Part shown: positions 24,310-33,449 of the stretch, in pieces
How the letters are laid out: each line of letters opens with the position of its first letter
Position numbering within the stretch: position 1 is the first letter of the stretch
From: Nemertoderma westbladi
Taxonomy: Eukaryota; Xenacoelomorpha; Nemertodermatida; Nemertodermatidae
DNA: 64,000 nt
NCBI GenBank assembly: GCA_032718475.1
Contig: JAUCBJ010000050.1
Location: forward strand, 1-64,000
Direction of reading: 5' to 3'
The notes under the pieces: generated by a model
Told to the model about the DNA's origin: nothing
The model's input: only the letters and a program-made list of their open reading frames with translations
Databases searched by the model: none
Translations under genes and position numbers: made by a program

Positions 24310-25125
24310 TTAAGATCGGCATGCTGCATTGCAGCTGTATTTTCAATAATGCTGTGCCGGCCTGTCAACAAAATTGCCGCCACAACTCCGTATCACCCAT
24401 GACATTTGCTAGATCATCCGCATCTTCAAGGCCAGTGTCCTTTAAGATGCGTCTCAAGAAAGTCATGGGCTGTCCACCATGCTTATTCACTCCATGAGGC
24501 TGCCAAAGCACAAGATTATGCACAGGCTGGTCCTCACGGTGAAAGCAATGTCCTGCAAAGCGGAGGCGACTTAGTTTTAGTGTCAAGCATGGGGAAACCA
24601 ATGAGACACCTCCAATGTTATATAGTGTCTGGTTGGAGATGTGTGCATTGTACTTGATACAATTAACCCGGCGTAGCATTCTTGTGAATGTGCCATCCAA
24701 AGATTTGGTGTCCTCAGCAGTTAGAGCCCAGCAGCATGGACTTCCATAGAGGAGTACTGCATCTACTGCTGCTCTATATAATCAGAACTTAAGTTTCCGT
24801 TTAATTCTCTGTGACTTCTAAATCCTAGAAAGCCTATTCAAGTCTTCACATGCTTTTCCCTTACGTATTCGAAGGTCCTCACCTGACTTCCGGATCCATG
24901 ATCCCAGGTAACATAAGTCGTCCACATGCTCAGGCATACCATCCTTTGAGCTTATGCTCAACCGGTCAGAGACTTGTTGAGGACTTTCAAGGTTAACTGT
25001 CAAAATTGTGATCTTCTTGGAGTTAATAAAAAGACCAACACTAGAAGCAGCATGTTCAAATGAGCTGAGGAGCCGTTGGGAGTCTGAGAGTCAGTGATTC
25101 TGAGAGTCACAGCACAAGGTCACTC
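24310..25125 (-). pseudogene. RTE-like LINE copy E, 3' third only
   Basis: From the 3' terminus (GCATGCTGCATTGCAGCTG at 24319) up to the RT block SSxGLFINSKKI near 25060. The frame 24700-24365 gives [30 protein letters not shown] and [14 protein letters not shown]; 25003-24818 gives [17 protein letters not shown]. It is cut at about 25110, where the unrelated GC-richer segment begins. Confidence 0.85.
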
Positions 25126-25274
25126 TGTTGGGGTGGCATGGGTACGTCTAGGTGAGATCTGAGGTTTGTCGTTCTCAGGAATAGGGTATACCCGACAAGA
25201 GTAGTATAAGAAGATAGTCCCTCCGGCCATGGTCACCCATAGCCCAGTATTATCATACATTTCTAGTACTGCAT

Positions 25275-25441
25275 CCAATCAGAAGCCTCCATTTCAACCT
25301 TTACCAGTGGTCGTTATTATTTCATCCAATCAGATGCTAGCATTTAAACCGTAACCATGGTAACCTCTCAAGTTCCCGCTTATTCCGCTAGAGGCGTTAT
25401 TAGTCACCCAATGAACTTCCTCTTCTAGTACTGCATCCAAT
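25275..25441 (+). promoter_or_regulatory. CCAAT-box cluster upstream of the 25922 ORF
   Basis: Four CCAAT pentamers lie at 25275, 25326, 25408 and 25437, within two related copies of a TCTAGTACTGCATCCAATC segment. CCAAT clusters are typical of pol II promoters and LTR U3 regions. They stand 480-650 nt before the ORF start, with a tandem repeat between. No clear TATA box. Promoter function is inferred. Confidence 0.4.
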
Positions 25442-25449
25442 CGTGAGCC

Positions 25450-25845
25450 TTTATTTTACAGGTGATCGGGTGTCTACACTTAGCGTCAGGTAACTTTTAC
25501 TATTTTTCAAATCGCTATATTTCACCAACCAGTATTTTCATATTCACCAGCCTTTATTTTACAGGTGTTCGGGGTGTCTACAGGTAACTTCTACTATTTT
25601 TCAAATCGCTATTTTTCACCAACCAGTATTTTCATATTCACCAACCTTTATTTTACAGGTGATCGGGGTGTCTACAGGTAACTTCTACTATTTTTCAAAT
25701 CGCTATTTTTCACCAACCAGTATTTTCATATTCACCAACCTTTATTTTACAGGTGCTCGGGGTGTCTACAGGTAACTTCTACTATTTTTCAAATCGCTAT
25801 TTTTCACCAACCAGTATTTTTCATATCTTTTATTTCAGGTTAATT
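25450..25845 (+). repeat. 94-bp tandem repeat, about four copies
   Basis: The phrase GGGGTGTCTACAGGTAACTT recurs at 25571, 25665 and 25759 (period 94), with a diverged first unit at 25468. Each unit contains ACCAACCAGTATTTTCATA and TTTATTTTACAGGT. The last three are almost identical, so the array is young. Confidence 0.9.
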
Positions 25846-25921
25846 TTTCACCAGTAACTCACAAGAGTCTTAAATTCTAAGACCTGCCGAACTGTGACTG
25901 CTAGCCACCGACAGAGTAAAG

Positions 25922-26977
25922 ATGAGTAGAGAAGGAGAGAGGACACCGCCGCGGACCCCGGACGACAACCTAACGATCCGCGAGGCCACGACAAGATGGT
26001 ATCAACTCACGACGCCGGGTTCGTCGACGATAAGCGATCCGGCGGCCCAGGCGGAGGGCGGCCGTCTACCACAACGAGGACGAGAGAACGAGTCGAGAGA
26101 AGGGAGAGACGAGTCGACGCATGACTGCGGTCGACATACCGATGTCGCCGGCCAGCCACAGGCCGAGGGTGACGGACGGTCCACCAGAATGGCGACGGTG
26201 GGGCCGCCGGTACGATGTCGGACACGGAAGGATAGAGGAGATGTCGGCGACAAGGACGTCGGAGTCAGCGACCGGCTCCGACGAGCCTACCTCGCAACCC
26301 GGAAGCAACTGAGAGAGGCCAAAGGAGGGGCGAAGATAGATGAGGTGAAGTTGAAGAAACGATTAGGTGAGTTGAACAGACATTTTGATTACCTAATGCG
26401 TTTTGGACAGGGAGAACTAGCCAGCGAGAGAGCGAGAGGGGTTGCCAGCGAACTGTTTGAACTATGGGAATGTAGGGGTATGGAGCCTAGTGTAGTGTAC
26501 ATAGGGCCATATTTAGTCGATGCCCGGGGAATAGAATTAGTGGGTTGGAGGGGACCGCACGAGGGCGAATCCGAGGTTAACTCCGAGGATTCGGTCTCAT
26601 CGGTCAGCGAGAACTCCGGAAAGCGGGGGAAAGTTAGTAGGACAGAGGGGCGACGGGAGTCCGTCGCAACCGATAAGTCTGCTACATCCTCCGCAAAAGA
26701 AAGACGGGTGCGGGAGATAAATCTGGCTTATGAATTAAAAATTACGGCGCTAGAGCAGAGAAAAAGAGAGTGGGCAAAGGAGGACAGCGAGAGAGAGACA
26801 GAGGCAGAGCGTGCGCGGGATAATTTGCATGCCCACCTAATGGAGAATATGCGATATCAAGCCAAACTGAGGCGCCGACTAGAACTATCAGAGAGTGAGA
26901 CCCCACTTACAAGCACCGGGCGACAGAATCAGAACCGGTGTAGCTGTACGGGCGGGGGGGGGGGGGGGGGGGGGTAA
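25922..26977 (+). CDS. Unrecognised charged coiled-coil protein, gag-like ORF
   Basis: 351 codons from an ATG with purine at -3, ending just beyond a G21 run. Residues 1-110 are disordered, rich in R/E/D/G/P. Residues 115-205 look folded (DRLRRAYLATRKQLREAKGG, FDYLMRFGQGELASERARG, VVYIGPYLVDARGIELVGW). Residues 240-325 are a long charged helix, likely coiled coil (REINLAYELKITALEQRKRE, MENMRYQAKLRRRLELSE). No zinc knuckle, protease, RT or nuclease motif is visible. GC content is far above the flanks. The layout (disordered, helical, coiled coil) and a downstream LTR-like end make a retrotransposon gag plausible, but I do not recognise the family; a host gene is possible. Confidence 0.5.
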   Translation: MSREGERTPPRTPDDNLTIREATTRWYQLTTPGSSTISDPAAQAEGGRLPQRGRENESREGRDESTHDCGRHTDVAGQPQAEGDGRSTRMATVGPPVRCRTRKDRGDVGDKDVGVSDRLRRAYLATRKQLREAKGGAKIDEVKLKKRLGELNRHFDYLMRFGQGELASERARGVASELFELWECRGMEPSVVYIGPYLVDARGIELVGWRGPHEGESEVNSEDSVSSVSENSGKRGKVSRTEGRRESVATDKSATSSAKERRVREINLAYELKITALEQRKREWAKEDSERETEAERARDNLHAHLMENMRYQAKLRRRLELSESETPLTSTGRQNQNRCSCTGGGGGGGG

Positions 26978-27284
26978 TAATAGTACGTTAGGGGTAGTTG
27001 GTATTAGTAGTACCGTAGTAGATAACCCTAATCCCTTTATTACAGGAAATATTTTACCCGGTAATTTAAATTTAAATCCAAATAATAATATTAATTCAAA
27101 TATAATTACGCAAAATAATTCAAATAATTTAAATCTAAGCACACAAAATAATTTAAATAATAATCCCGTTTCAAATTCTAATAATTCTAATAATTTAATT
27201 GATTTAGGAGATTTAATTGATTTAACAGATAATATTGGGAATGGTGCTATTAATATGAACGTGGCGGACGTGCATAGCCCGGCA

Positions 27285-27450
27285 GGTGGGGGCCTGGTTG
27301 GCCACGTAGTCAGTAGGCAGGAGGTGGCGGGGGTGAGAAACCCCAATGAGGGCCTGGTAGGCCACGTAGTTAGTAGGCAGGAAGTAGCGGGGTTGAGTCA
27401 ACCCGAGGTGGGCCTGGTAGGCCACGCAGTAGTAGAGGAAGAGGCGGGGG
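27285..27450 (+). repeat. ~60-bp in-frame repeat, three copies
   Basis: GGCCTGGTTGGCCACGTAGT and variants recur at about 27291, 27351 and 27411, encoding GLVGHVVSRQEVAG-type repeats. The third copy is diverged (GLVGHAVVEEEAG). The period is a multiple of three, so the repeat keeps the reading frame. Confidence 0.8.
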
Positions 27451-27484
27451 TGAATAAACCCAGCTGCAGTAGTGTTAGTGCGTC

Positions 27485-27870
27485 GACTAGGGAGGGGTGT
27501 AGAAGTGAAGTTAGAAATAGTGAAGTTAGATGTGGCGAGTGGGGGGGGGGGGCTATGGGCACCCCATCACGGAAGATTAGTGGCGAGAGAGGGGGGGCAG
27601 AGAATGCCCCACAAGAGGGGTGTAGAAGTGTAGTAAGAGATAGTGAAGTTAGAAGTAGCGGGTGGGGGGGGGGGGGGCTACGGGCGCCCCACCACGGAAG
27701 ATTAGTTACGAGAGAAGGGGGGTAGAGAATGTCTGACAAGAGGGACGCAGAAGTGTAGTAAGAGATAGTGAAGTTAGAAGTAGCAGGTGGGGGGGGGGGG
27801 GCTACGGGCACCCCACCGCGAGAGATTAGTAGTGAGAAAGAGGGGGCAGAAAATGTCCCACAGGCGTCGG
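27485..27870 (+). repeat. ~125-bp repeat, three copies, each with a poly-G run
   Basis: Units share AGTGAAGTTAGAAGTAGCGG, a G12-G14 run (27541, 27664, 27789), then CTACGGGCACCCCACC and GAAGATTAGT. The G runs differ in length between copies, which changes the frame between units. Confidence 0.85.
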
Positions 27871-29599
27871 CGGATAATGCGCGGGGCAAGATAGGTGAAC
27901 CGCGGCACCCGACGACGGAGTATAGTAGGGGGATGACGAGTATCCCCAGGAGTGTCCAGCCGGACAGAGTAGAGTCAGATATTAGCAGCGAGAGTGGGCG
28001 AGCGACGAGATGCCGAGCCCAGTCAGAAGAGAGAAGAAGATTAGTAGAGTTTAACCGAGAGGTCGAAGAGAGAAGGAGTGAAAATAATAGAAGAGTCGTT
28101 GCTAGGAGCAACCGGAGAGCGAGGACGGATAGCGAGCCGTCGATAGTAGAGATGGAGTTAGGGAGACAGTGGGGTCGAACTTCGGGAGATTGCTGTCACC
28201 CCGGAGAAACGCACCGCCGCCAGGAGAGCGGTACAGGATGTACCGATACAAAGACGAGAGCAGGATAGGGGATCAAAGAGAAACTTCCTGACGGGATATA
28301 GCTGCCGATCGAGAGTACGGTAGTCGCGGGGAGATTCGAGATTCGCGAAGAATAAACTTCGGTTCGGAAGGGCACATGCAGACTGCAGGACATACTGTAG
28401 GCCTTACTGCACATACTATTATAGGCCATGCTGGGAGAGATAGAATAGGCGATAGGGTAGCGCGGATGACGGGATTAAACCCGGAATCCGCAGAGTACAT
28501 ACCAGTAGGTAGGCAAGAAGTGGGTAGGCCTATATCAGTATGGCAGCATGACTATAATACACAGGGACATAACATATATCCAGGGGAGGGGAGAGTTATT
28601 GCAGATAGATGTATGGGCCCCAATATATTAACATCAACCCCAGTACCAAACATACCGGTGGGGGGGGACAGGGTGACATTCCCCCATTACAATATCAACA
28701 ATATACTCGAACAGCAATGAGAACATCGAACCCCCTGGACGAGAACAGGTCGTGCGGACAGTCGCTACCACACGCGGCCATACAGGGGGCTACAAGCCCA
28801 CAGTTAGCCCGTAGTAGGGCCACACCGTGGCAGGGACAGAAAGAAAATAACACCACAAATAAACACAATCCCAGTATACCCAGTAGGCCGAGCACAGATA
28901 ACCAAAACACTAAATCGGTAGATATAAACCTACGCGCGGTACGTGAGGGACTATACTACTACGTCCGGTTGAGAGGCATACCGACAAGGGGGAGGTCGAG
29001 TAAGAAGACAAGATGGAAAAGGAGAGGATGTGAGAGGATTAGACCAGGGGCAGAGAGGCCCGTGGGTGGACATAATAAAGGAGTCAGGAAAGTAGGAGGC
29101 GTGTTGCATATGCACGCGGGACTGACAGAGTGCGAGGGGGCATTACATGGGCAGACGTCGTGTATACCGAAGGATGAACGGGGGTCATCGAGGCCTTTAA
29201 TGCCAGCGCACATACTAAGGGGGAGGCCAGCAGAGGTAGTATCTAAGATTAAGGATGAAAACAGGGGCGGCATTATACCGCCGAACGACAAGTTGAGAGG
29301 TGGCATTTTGATGCCAAGTGGTGAGAAAGTTAAGAAGGCGGCAGAGAGACCCAATTTTAGGGCGGCGGAAGAGGGAGAACCAATTCCTGGTCAGTTGGAA
29401 TTGGTGAAGAAAGTGTGGCGAAGAGTAAGAGGACATATAGGAGGGCAGTGGGAGAGTGCCTACTGGAAGAAGGGGCACCTTAGAGTTTTAGTCGTCCAAT
29501 GTTTTGGAATGAGGGGGGTGGGAATGAGGGCGAGACGCCCTTCCCACGCAAAAATAATTATTTAATCAAAATAAATAATAAAATAATTAAATAATAAAA

Positions 29600-30690
29600 T
29601 AGGTAGAAGTTAGTTAGTAAGAGGGTACGTAGTACTGTTAGTAGGTAGAAGTTAGGTAGTAAGAGAGTACGTAGTACCGCTAGTTAGATAGTGGGAAATT
29701 AGTAGTAAGAGGGTACGTAGTACCGTTGGTAAGAGAGTATGTAGTACCGCTAGTTAGATAGTAGGAAATTAGTAGTAAGAGGGTACATAGTACCGTTGTA
29801 CCGTTAGTAAGAGAGTATGTAGTACCGCTAGTTAGATAGTGGGAAATTAGTAGTAAGAGGGTACGTAGTACCGCTAGTAAGAGAGTTAGAAGTAGTAGAA
29901 GGTACGTAGTACCGAGTAGATGGAGGTAGTAGCAGAGTGGTTGTGGGCACCGGAAGCGCCACGTAGAAAGAAGTAGTAGAGAGGATGTGGGCACCGGAAG
30001 CACCACGTAGTTAGAAGAGTTGGTAAGAGTAGCAGAGGGGATGTGGGCACCCTAAGCGCCACGTAGTTAGCAGAGTAGAGGTAGTAGAGCTAGAGGAAGT
30101 AGAGGTAGTAGAGTTAGTAGAGCGGAGAGGTTGTGGGCACCGGAAGCGCCACGGTACAGAGGATGCGTTGAACTAAGTAGGGCACGGGCGTGATGACGTG
30201 TTTGATGTAAGAGCAGGGTATGTTAATTAGGGTGGGTGCCGGGCACAAGAGGTGCCGGGCACAAGAAGTTAGTAGTAGAGTTAGTTGAGTTAGTAAGATT
30301 TAGTAGTAGAGTTAGTTGAGTTAGTAGAGAGTTAGTAGAGTTAGTTGAGTTAGTAGAGAGTTAGTAGAGTTAGTAAGAGTTAGTAGTAGTTCACATAATT
30401 AACGTAAACACTCTGCCGGCACTCAGAGTGTCACGTGCAGGCGAGGAGACGTAAAGGGGGTAAGATGTAGATAGAGTAGAGTAGTAGAGACGGGCACATA
30501 GGGTGCCAGGTAGTAGAGTAGTAGATAGGGCACATAGAGTGTCAGGTAGTAGAGTAGTAGAGACGGGCACATAGGGTGCCAGGTAGTAGAGTAGTAGAGA
30601 GGGCACATATGGTGCCAGGTAGTAGAGTAGTAGAGATGGGCACATAGGGTGCCAGATAGTAGAGTGGTTGTGGGTGCCGCAAGCGCCACG
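29600..30690 (+). repeat. Array of short hairpin-forming repeats
   Basis: Purine-rich non-coding DNA built of three kinds of mini-palindrome: GGTACGTAGTACC and close variants (eight times, 29623-29915), GTGGGCACCGGAAGCGCCAC (29943, 29990, 30042, 30133, and a variant at 30669) and GGGCACATAGGGTGCC (30494-30655, five times). A single hairpin ACACTCTG/CAGAGTGT lies at about 30408. Spacers are (GTTAGTAGA)n-like. Several substitutions keep the pairing (GTGCC to GTGTC opposite GGCAC is a G-U pair). Small ORFs on the minus strand here are repeat translations. Confidence 0.75.
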
Positions 30691-31181
30691 TAGAGAGTAG
30701 TAAGCGGAGCAGGCTTATTTAGAGAGTTCTAGTTAGAGCTAGTAGAGTTAGTAAGAGAGTTAGATAGTAGGTAGTTAGTAAGCCAGAGAGTTAGAAGATA
30801 GTAAGTAGTTAGTAAGTCAGAGAGTTAGATAGTATGATAGCACAGGGGTATCACTAGAGATTAGGGCCTTAGGGAGTGGTAGAAAGTAGAGAGGAGTATG
30901 GAGAGAAGTTAGAGTACGATTCAGGTGTGGGGAGAGTGTAAGAGTGGGGAGTTAGAGTGAGAGATTAGAGTTAGAGTGGAGAGCTTTTAAAATTGTATGA
31001 GAGTCCACAATTGGCTCGACACGAGACGTCAGATGGGTAGCGTTATCATGCCCATAGGGAGCGGCCTGGAAAGCCGACTCTAAGAAAATAACTCCACCCC
31101 ACACCCGATAGTAGATCGAGTTTCCAGCGGAATTGTAGCGCACTATAGGTGGATGCTATCTTCTTACCGGGAAGATAGCAT
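30691..31181. other. Non-coding, purine-rich end of the GC-rich element
   Basis: TTAGTAAG-type simple repeats to about 30830, then unique sequence. A stem ATGCTATCTTC/GAAGATAGCAT lies at 31153-31181, directly before the polypurine tract. Confidence 0.5.
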
Positions 31182-31742
31182 GGGGGGGAGTGTGAGCGTA
31201 TTCAATTCCGCCACACTAAACCCCATAAAGTTGGCATTAAGCATTATTGGAACTACAAGGTTGATTACCAATCAACCTTGTATCACCCCAATAAGCGGGG
31301 CAACAAACCCCAAAGGAGACACACACAATGGGGGTCAGAGGTTATACCTCCAGGGGAGAGAGAATAACAGTAGCGGGGGAGAAACACTCCCAGGGGGATG
31401 AGGGTGAGAAGTGAGTTATCAGCCAATAGGGGGGAAGCATCGACTGAGTAACACGGCCAAACCTAGAGTAGTATATTACCAGTCGGTGTTGCTCATTCAT
31501 TCAGTTTACCCAGTACAGTCACGGCAGTACGGTGACAGTTAAGACCGTCGCCGCCGTCATCAGTATACTTACACAATTAGCTTGCTGTCTGATGCTATCT
31601 CTGTATATATATATTATACTATCAACCGTATTACTGTATCAACAATATCGGAAGAACTTATAACAACCCTTTTCACTCACACGGCGGGGACGCGTACATA
31701 AACAACACCGGATAAACCGGGATCCTCTCGGATCCCGTCACA
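31182..31742 (+). mobile_element. Polypurine tract and LTR-like terminus
   Basis: A purine tract GGGGGGGAG (31182-31190) is followed by TGTGAGCGTATT, and 552 bp later the segment ends CCCGTCACA at 31742. The order PPT, TG...CA is that of a 3' LTR. Inside are a hairpin (ACAAGGTTGATT/AATCAACCTTGT, 31256-31282), a CCAAT at about 31288 and TATATATATATT near 31605. No matching 5' LTR was found upstream of 25922, so the element would be 5'-truncated, or the LTR reading is wrong. Confidence 0.5.
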
Positions 31743-33007
31743 TTCCTTGTATCCTGGAACTAATTTATTTTTTTTGAATAGACCCATTGACCGCATAAAT
31801 GACAGTATTTTACAAAATAGCACAAATTTAGCATCCATATATTTTTTCCATTAGCTTTTATATCACATTGTTTCAATTTGATATGGAAAAAAAAACTTTC
31901 CTCAGATGTTGTCTGTGTGCCTGCGGATTTTTTTTTTGGTTACAAATTATAGAATAACACGTTTGGTAGAACGTGTGTTTGGCAACAAAAAACGAATCCC
32001 TATTCGCTGCCTGGTGGAGATAGATAGTTCTTTACCTGGCGGGACAAAACCCCAACTGCGACCCCGCGGTGGAAATGTCAGACCATTCAACCCCGGTAGC
32101 CAAATTAGATTCCAGTTTGGTTGCGCTATCGCGGGTATTGTTGTGTTCTAGAACAACTGGTCTGTAAAGTACCTTAGATTTCCCCCTCAACGGGCTGAGT
32201 GCATATCTACTTAAGACGCTAGTAGACTGTGTGCTTTTATCAGTAATATCTTATTTTCCTTCGTTGCTGACGCAAAATTTGACTGCACATACGCAGAAAT
32301 TATTTGAGGAAAAGTTTCATTTTTTTTTGCTAAGGTTACAGCAGGTTACATTAGGGTTGGCTGTAGTACTGAATAAGGTACATTTAAGGCTACAGTCCAA
32401 CTGTACCGGTACTAATAAATTTGGTTTTTTGTAAATACATTTTGGGCAGCAGGATTTATTCTCCATTCACATTACTACAGGTTCACACGACGACTTTTCT
32501 GCTGCCGCTGAGAACTGGGCTGATTCGCAAGTTTGGTCGACAAACGAGCTCACGGTTGGTGACAAAAAGGGCATCGACGTTGAGTCTCCCATTCGCACAC
32601 GATGTGGATCTGTTTCATCTCTCGGGGTTAGTTGTATTGTCGGTATTTGTGTATTTGTGAGACTGGGGGAGGGTATTTACAGCTGAAATATTTTTTGGAA
32701 AATTTGCATTTTGGCAGAAAATTATTGGTTCCGCTGTCTCTGATTTCTTATGTATTTTGCTCTCTTCATCCTGTATCCATTCTGTCCATTTATCATATAT
32801 ATATATATATATATAGTATATACCTATATATAATTATTATATATATTTTATTTATAATATTTTTGGTAGCGCATAGCCTTACTCCATATACATATTATTA
32901 TTATAAAATTAGCAATTTAGTAGCTAATTATATACGGTACTTTGTAAGTTGCTACGGCAGCTGTTTTACTTTAAATACCGGTATTATTTGGGTATACATT
33001 ATACTAC
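31743..33007. other. No gene recognised
   Basis: Mixed sequence with an AT dinucleotide run at 32800-32816. ORFs 31906-32151 and 32421-32660 show no motif. Part of this could be the leader of the BEL/Pao remnant, interrupted by the LINE at 33008, but nothing proves it. Confidence 0.3.
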
Positions 33008-33449
33008 AATAGGAAAAGGTAAGTGTAGCAGTTAGCTACAGACCACTATCACCTACCCACATACATTTATTGACAATGAGCAGCAACCCAGACAATATGA
33101 CAGGTCCCCCCACTGAATACAGTTCTTGTGACCTGGAAGAATCTAGACAGAGGGCCTTTCAGTCTACTCAAAGGACCCCACTGGCGTCACCAACCCAGCC
33201 TGTTTCTATGACATCAGACAGGACGACGAGGACTTCTGAAAGACCTAGGGACTTTCTTTTACCACCATCTATGACGACCAGAGGGTCCAAAACGAGTACA
33301 AAAGTAGTGAGCTCCGGCAGTAGTCATCTCCATCTAAATCGATGTTTAGGAGTTAAGCTGTAGGCCTGCCGACAATAAGACCAAGAAAGATACCGGTACT
33401 AGGCCTATACAGTTTTTATCCCTGAGTCAGACTACAGCCAGACAGCACA
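33008..33449 (+). pseudogene. CR1/L2-type LINE: leader and possible ORF1 remnant
   Basis: A 97-codon ORF (33070-33363; SSNPDNMTGPPTEYSSCDLE) rich in S, T, P and R precedes the main ORF by 86 nt. It has no recognised domain. Its position fits a short ORF1 or leader peptide. The exact 5' boundary of the element is not determined. Confidence 0.35.

Larger units (their letters stand above)
26978..29565 (+). pseudogene. Continuation of the GC-rich element: broken reading frames
   Basis: Open stretches follow in changing frames: 26895-27725 (asparagine-rich, LNLNPNNNINSN, then three GLVGHVVSRQEVAG repeats), 27768-28268 (basic, RRLVEFNREVEERRSENNRR), 28376-28720, and 28609-29565 (318 codons: REGLYYYVRLRGIPTRGRSS, PAEVVSKIKDENRGGIIPP, ending RARRPSHAKIII). 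Frame changes sit at or near poly-G runs (26954-26974, 27790-27801). They may be true indels, slippage or sequencing error. None of the segments shows a known catalytic motif. GC-rich codon use is shared with the 25922 ORF, so they were probably one or two proteins. Confidence 0.4.

Noticed and set aside
24143-24346. Minus-strand ORF with RIELPPVELFKFD
   Set aside because: A faint likeness to BEL/Pao gag wording, but too short and without neighbours to support a call; its start lies in the RTE 3' end.
25126-25921. 5' LTR matching 31191-31742
   Set aside because: Compared by eye; no shared stretch was found, so the pair of LTRs is not supported.
27398-28111. 237-codon minus-strand ORF
   Set aside because: Serine/leucine/proline-rich shadow of the GC-rich plus-strand repeats; no domain.
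30391-30689. Overlapping minus-strand ORFs with YYLAPYVP repeats
   Set aside because: Translation of the hairpin-repeat array.
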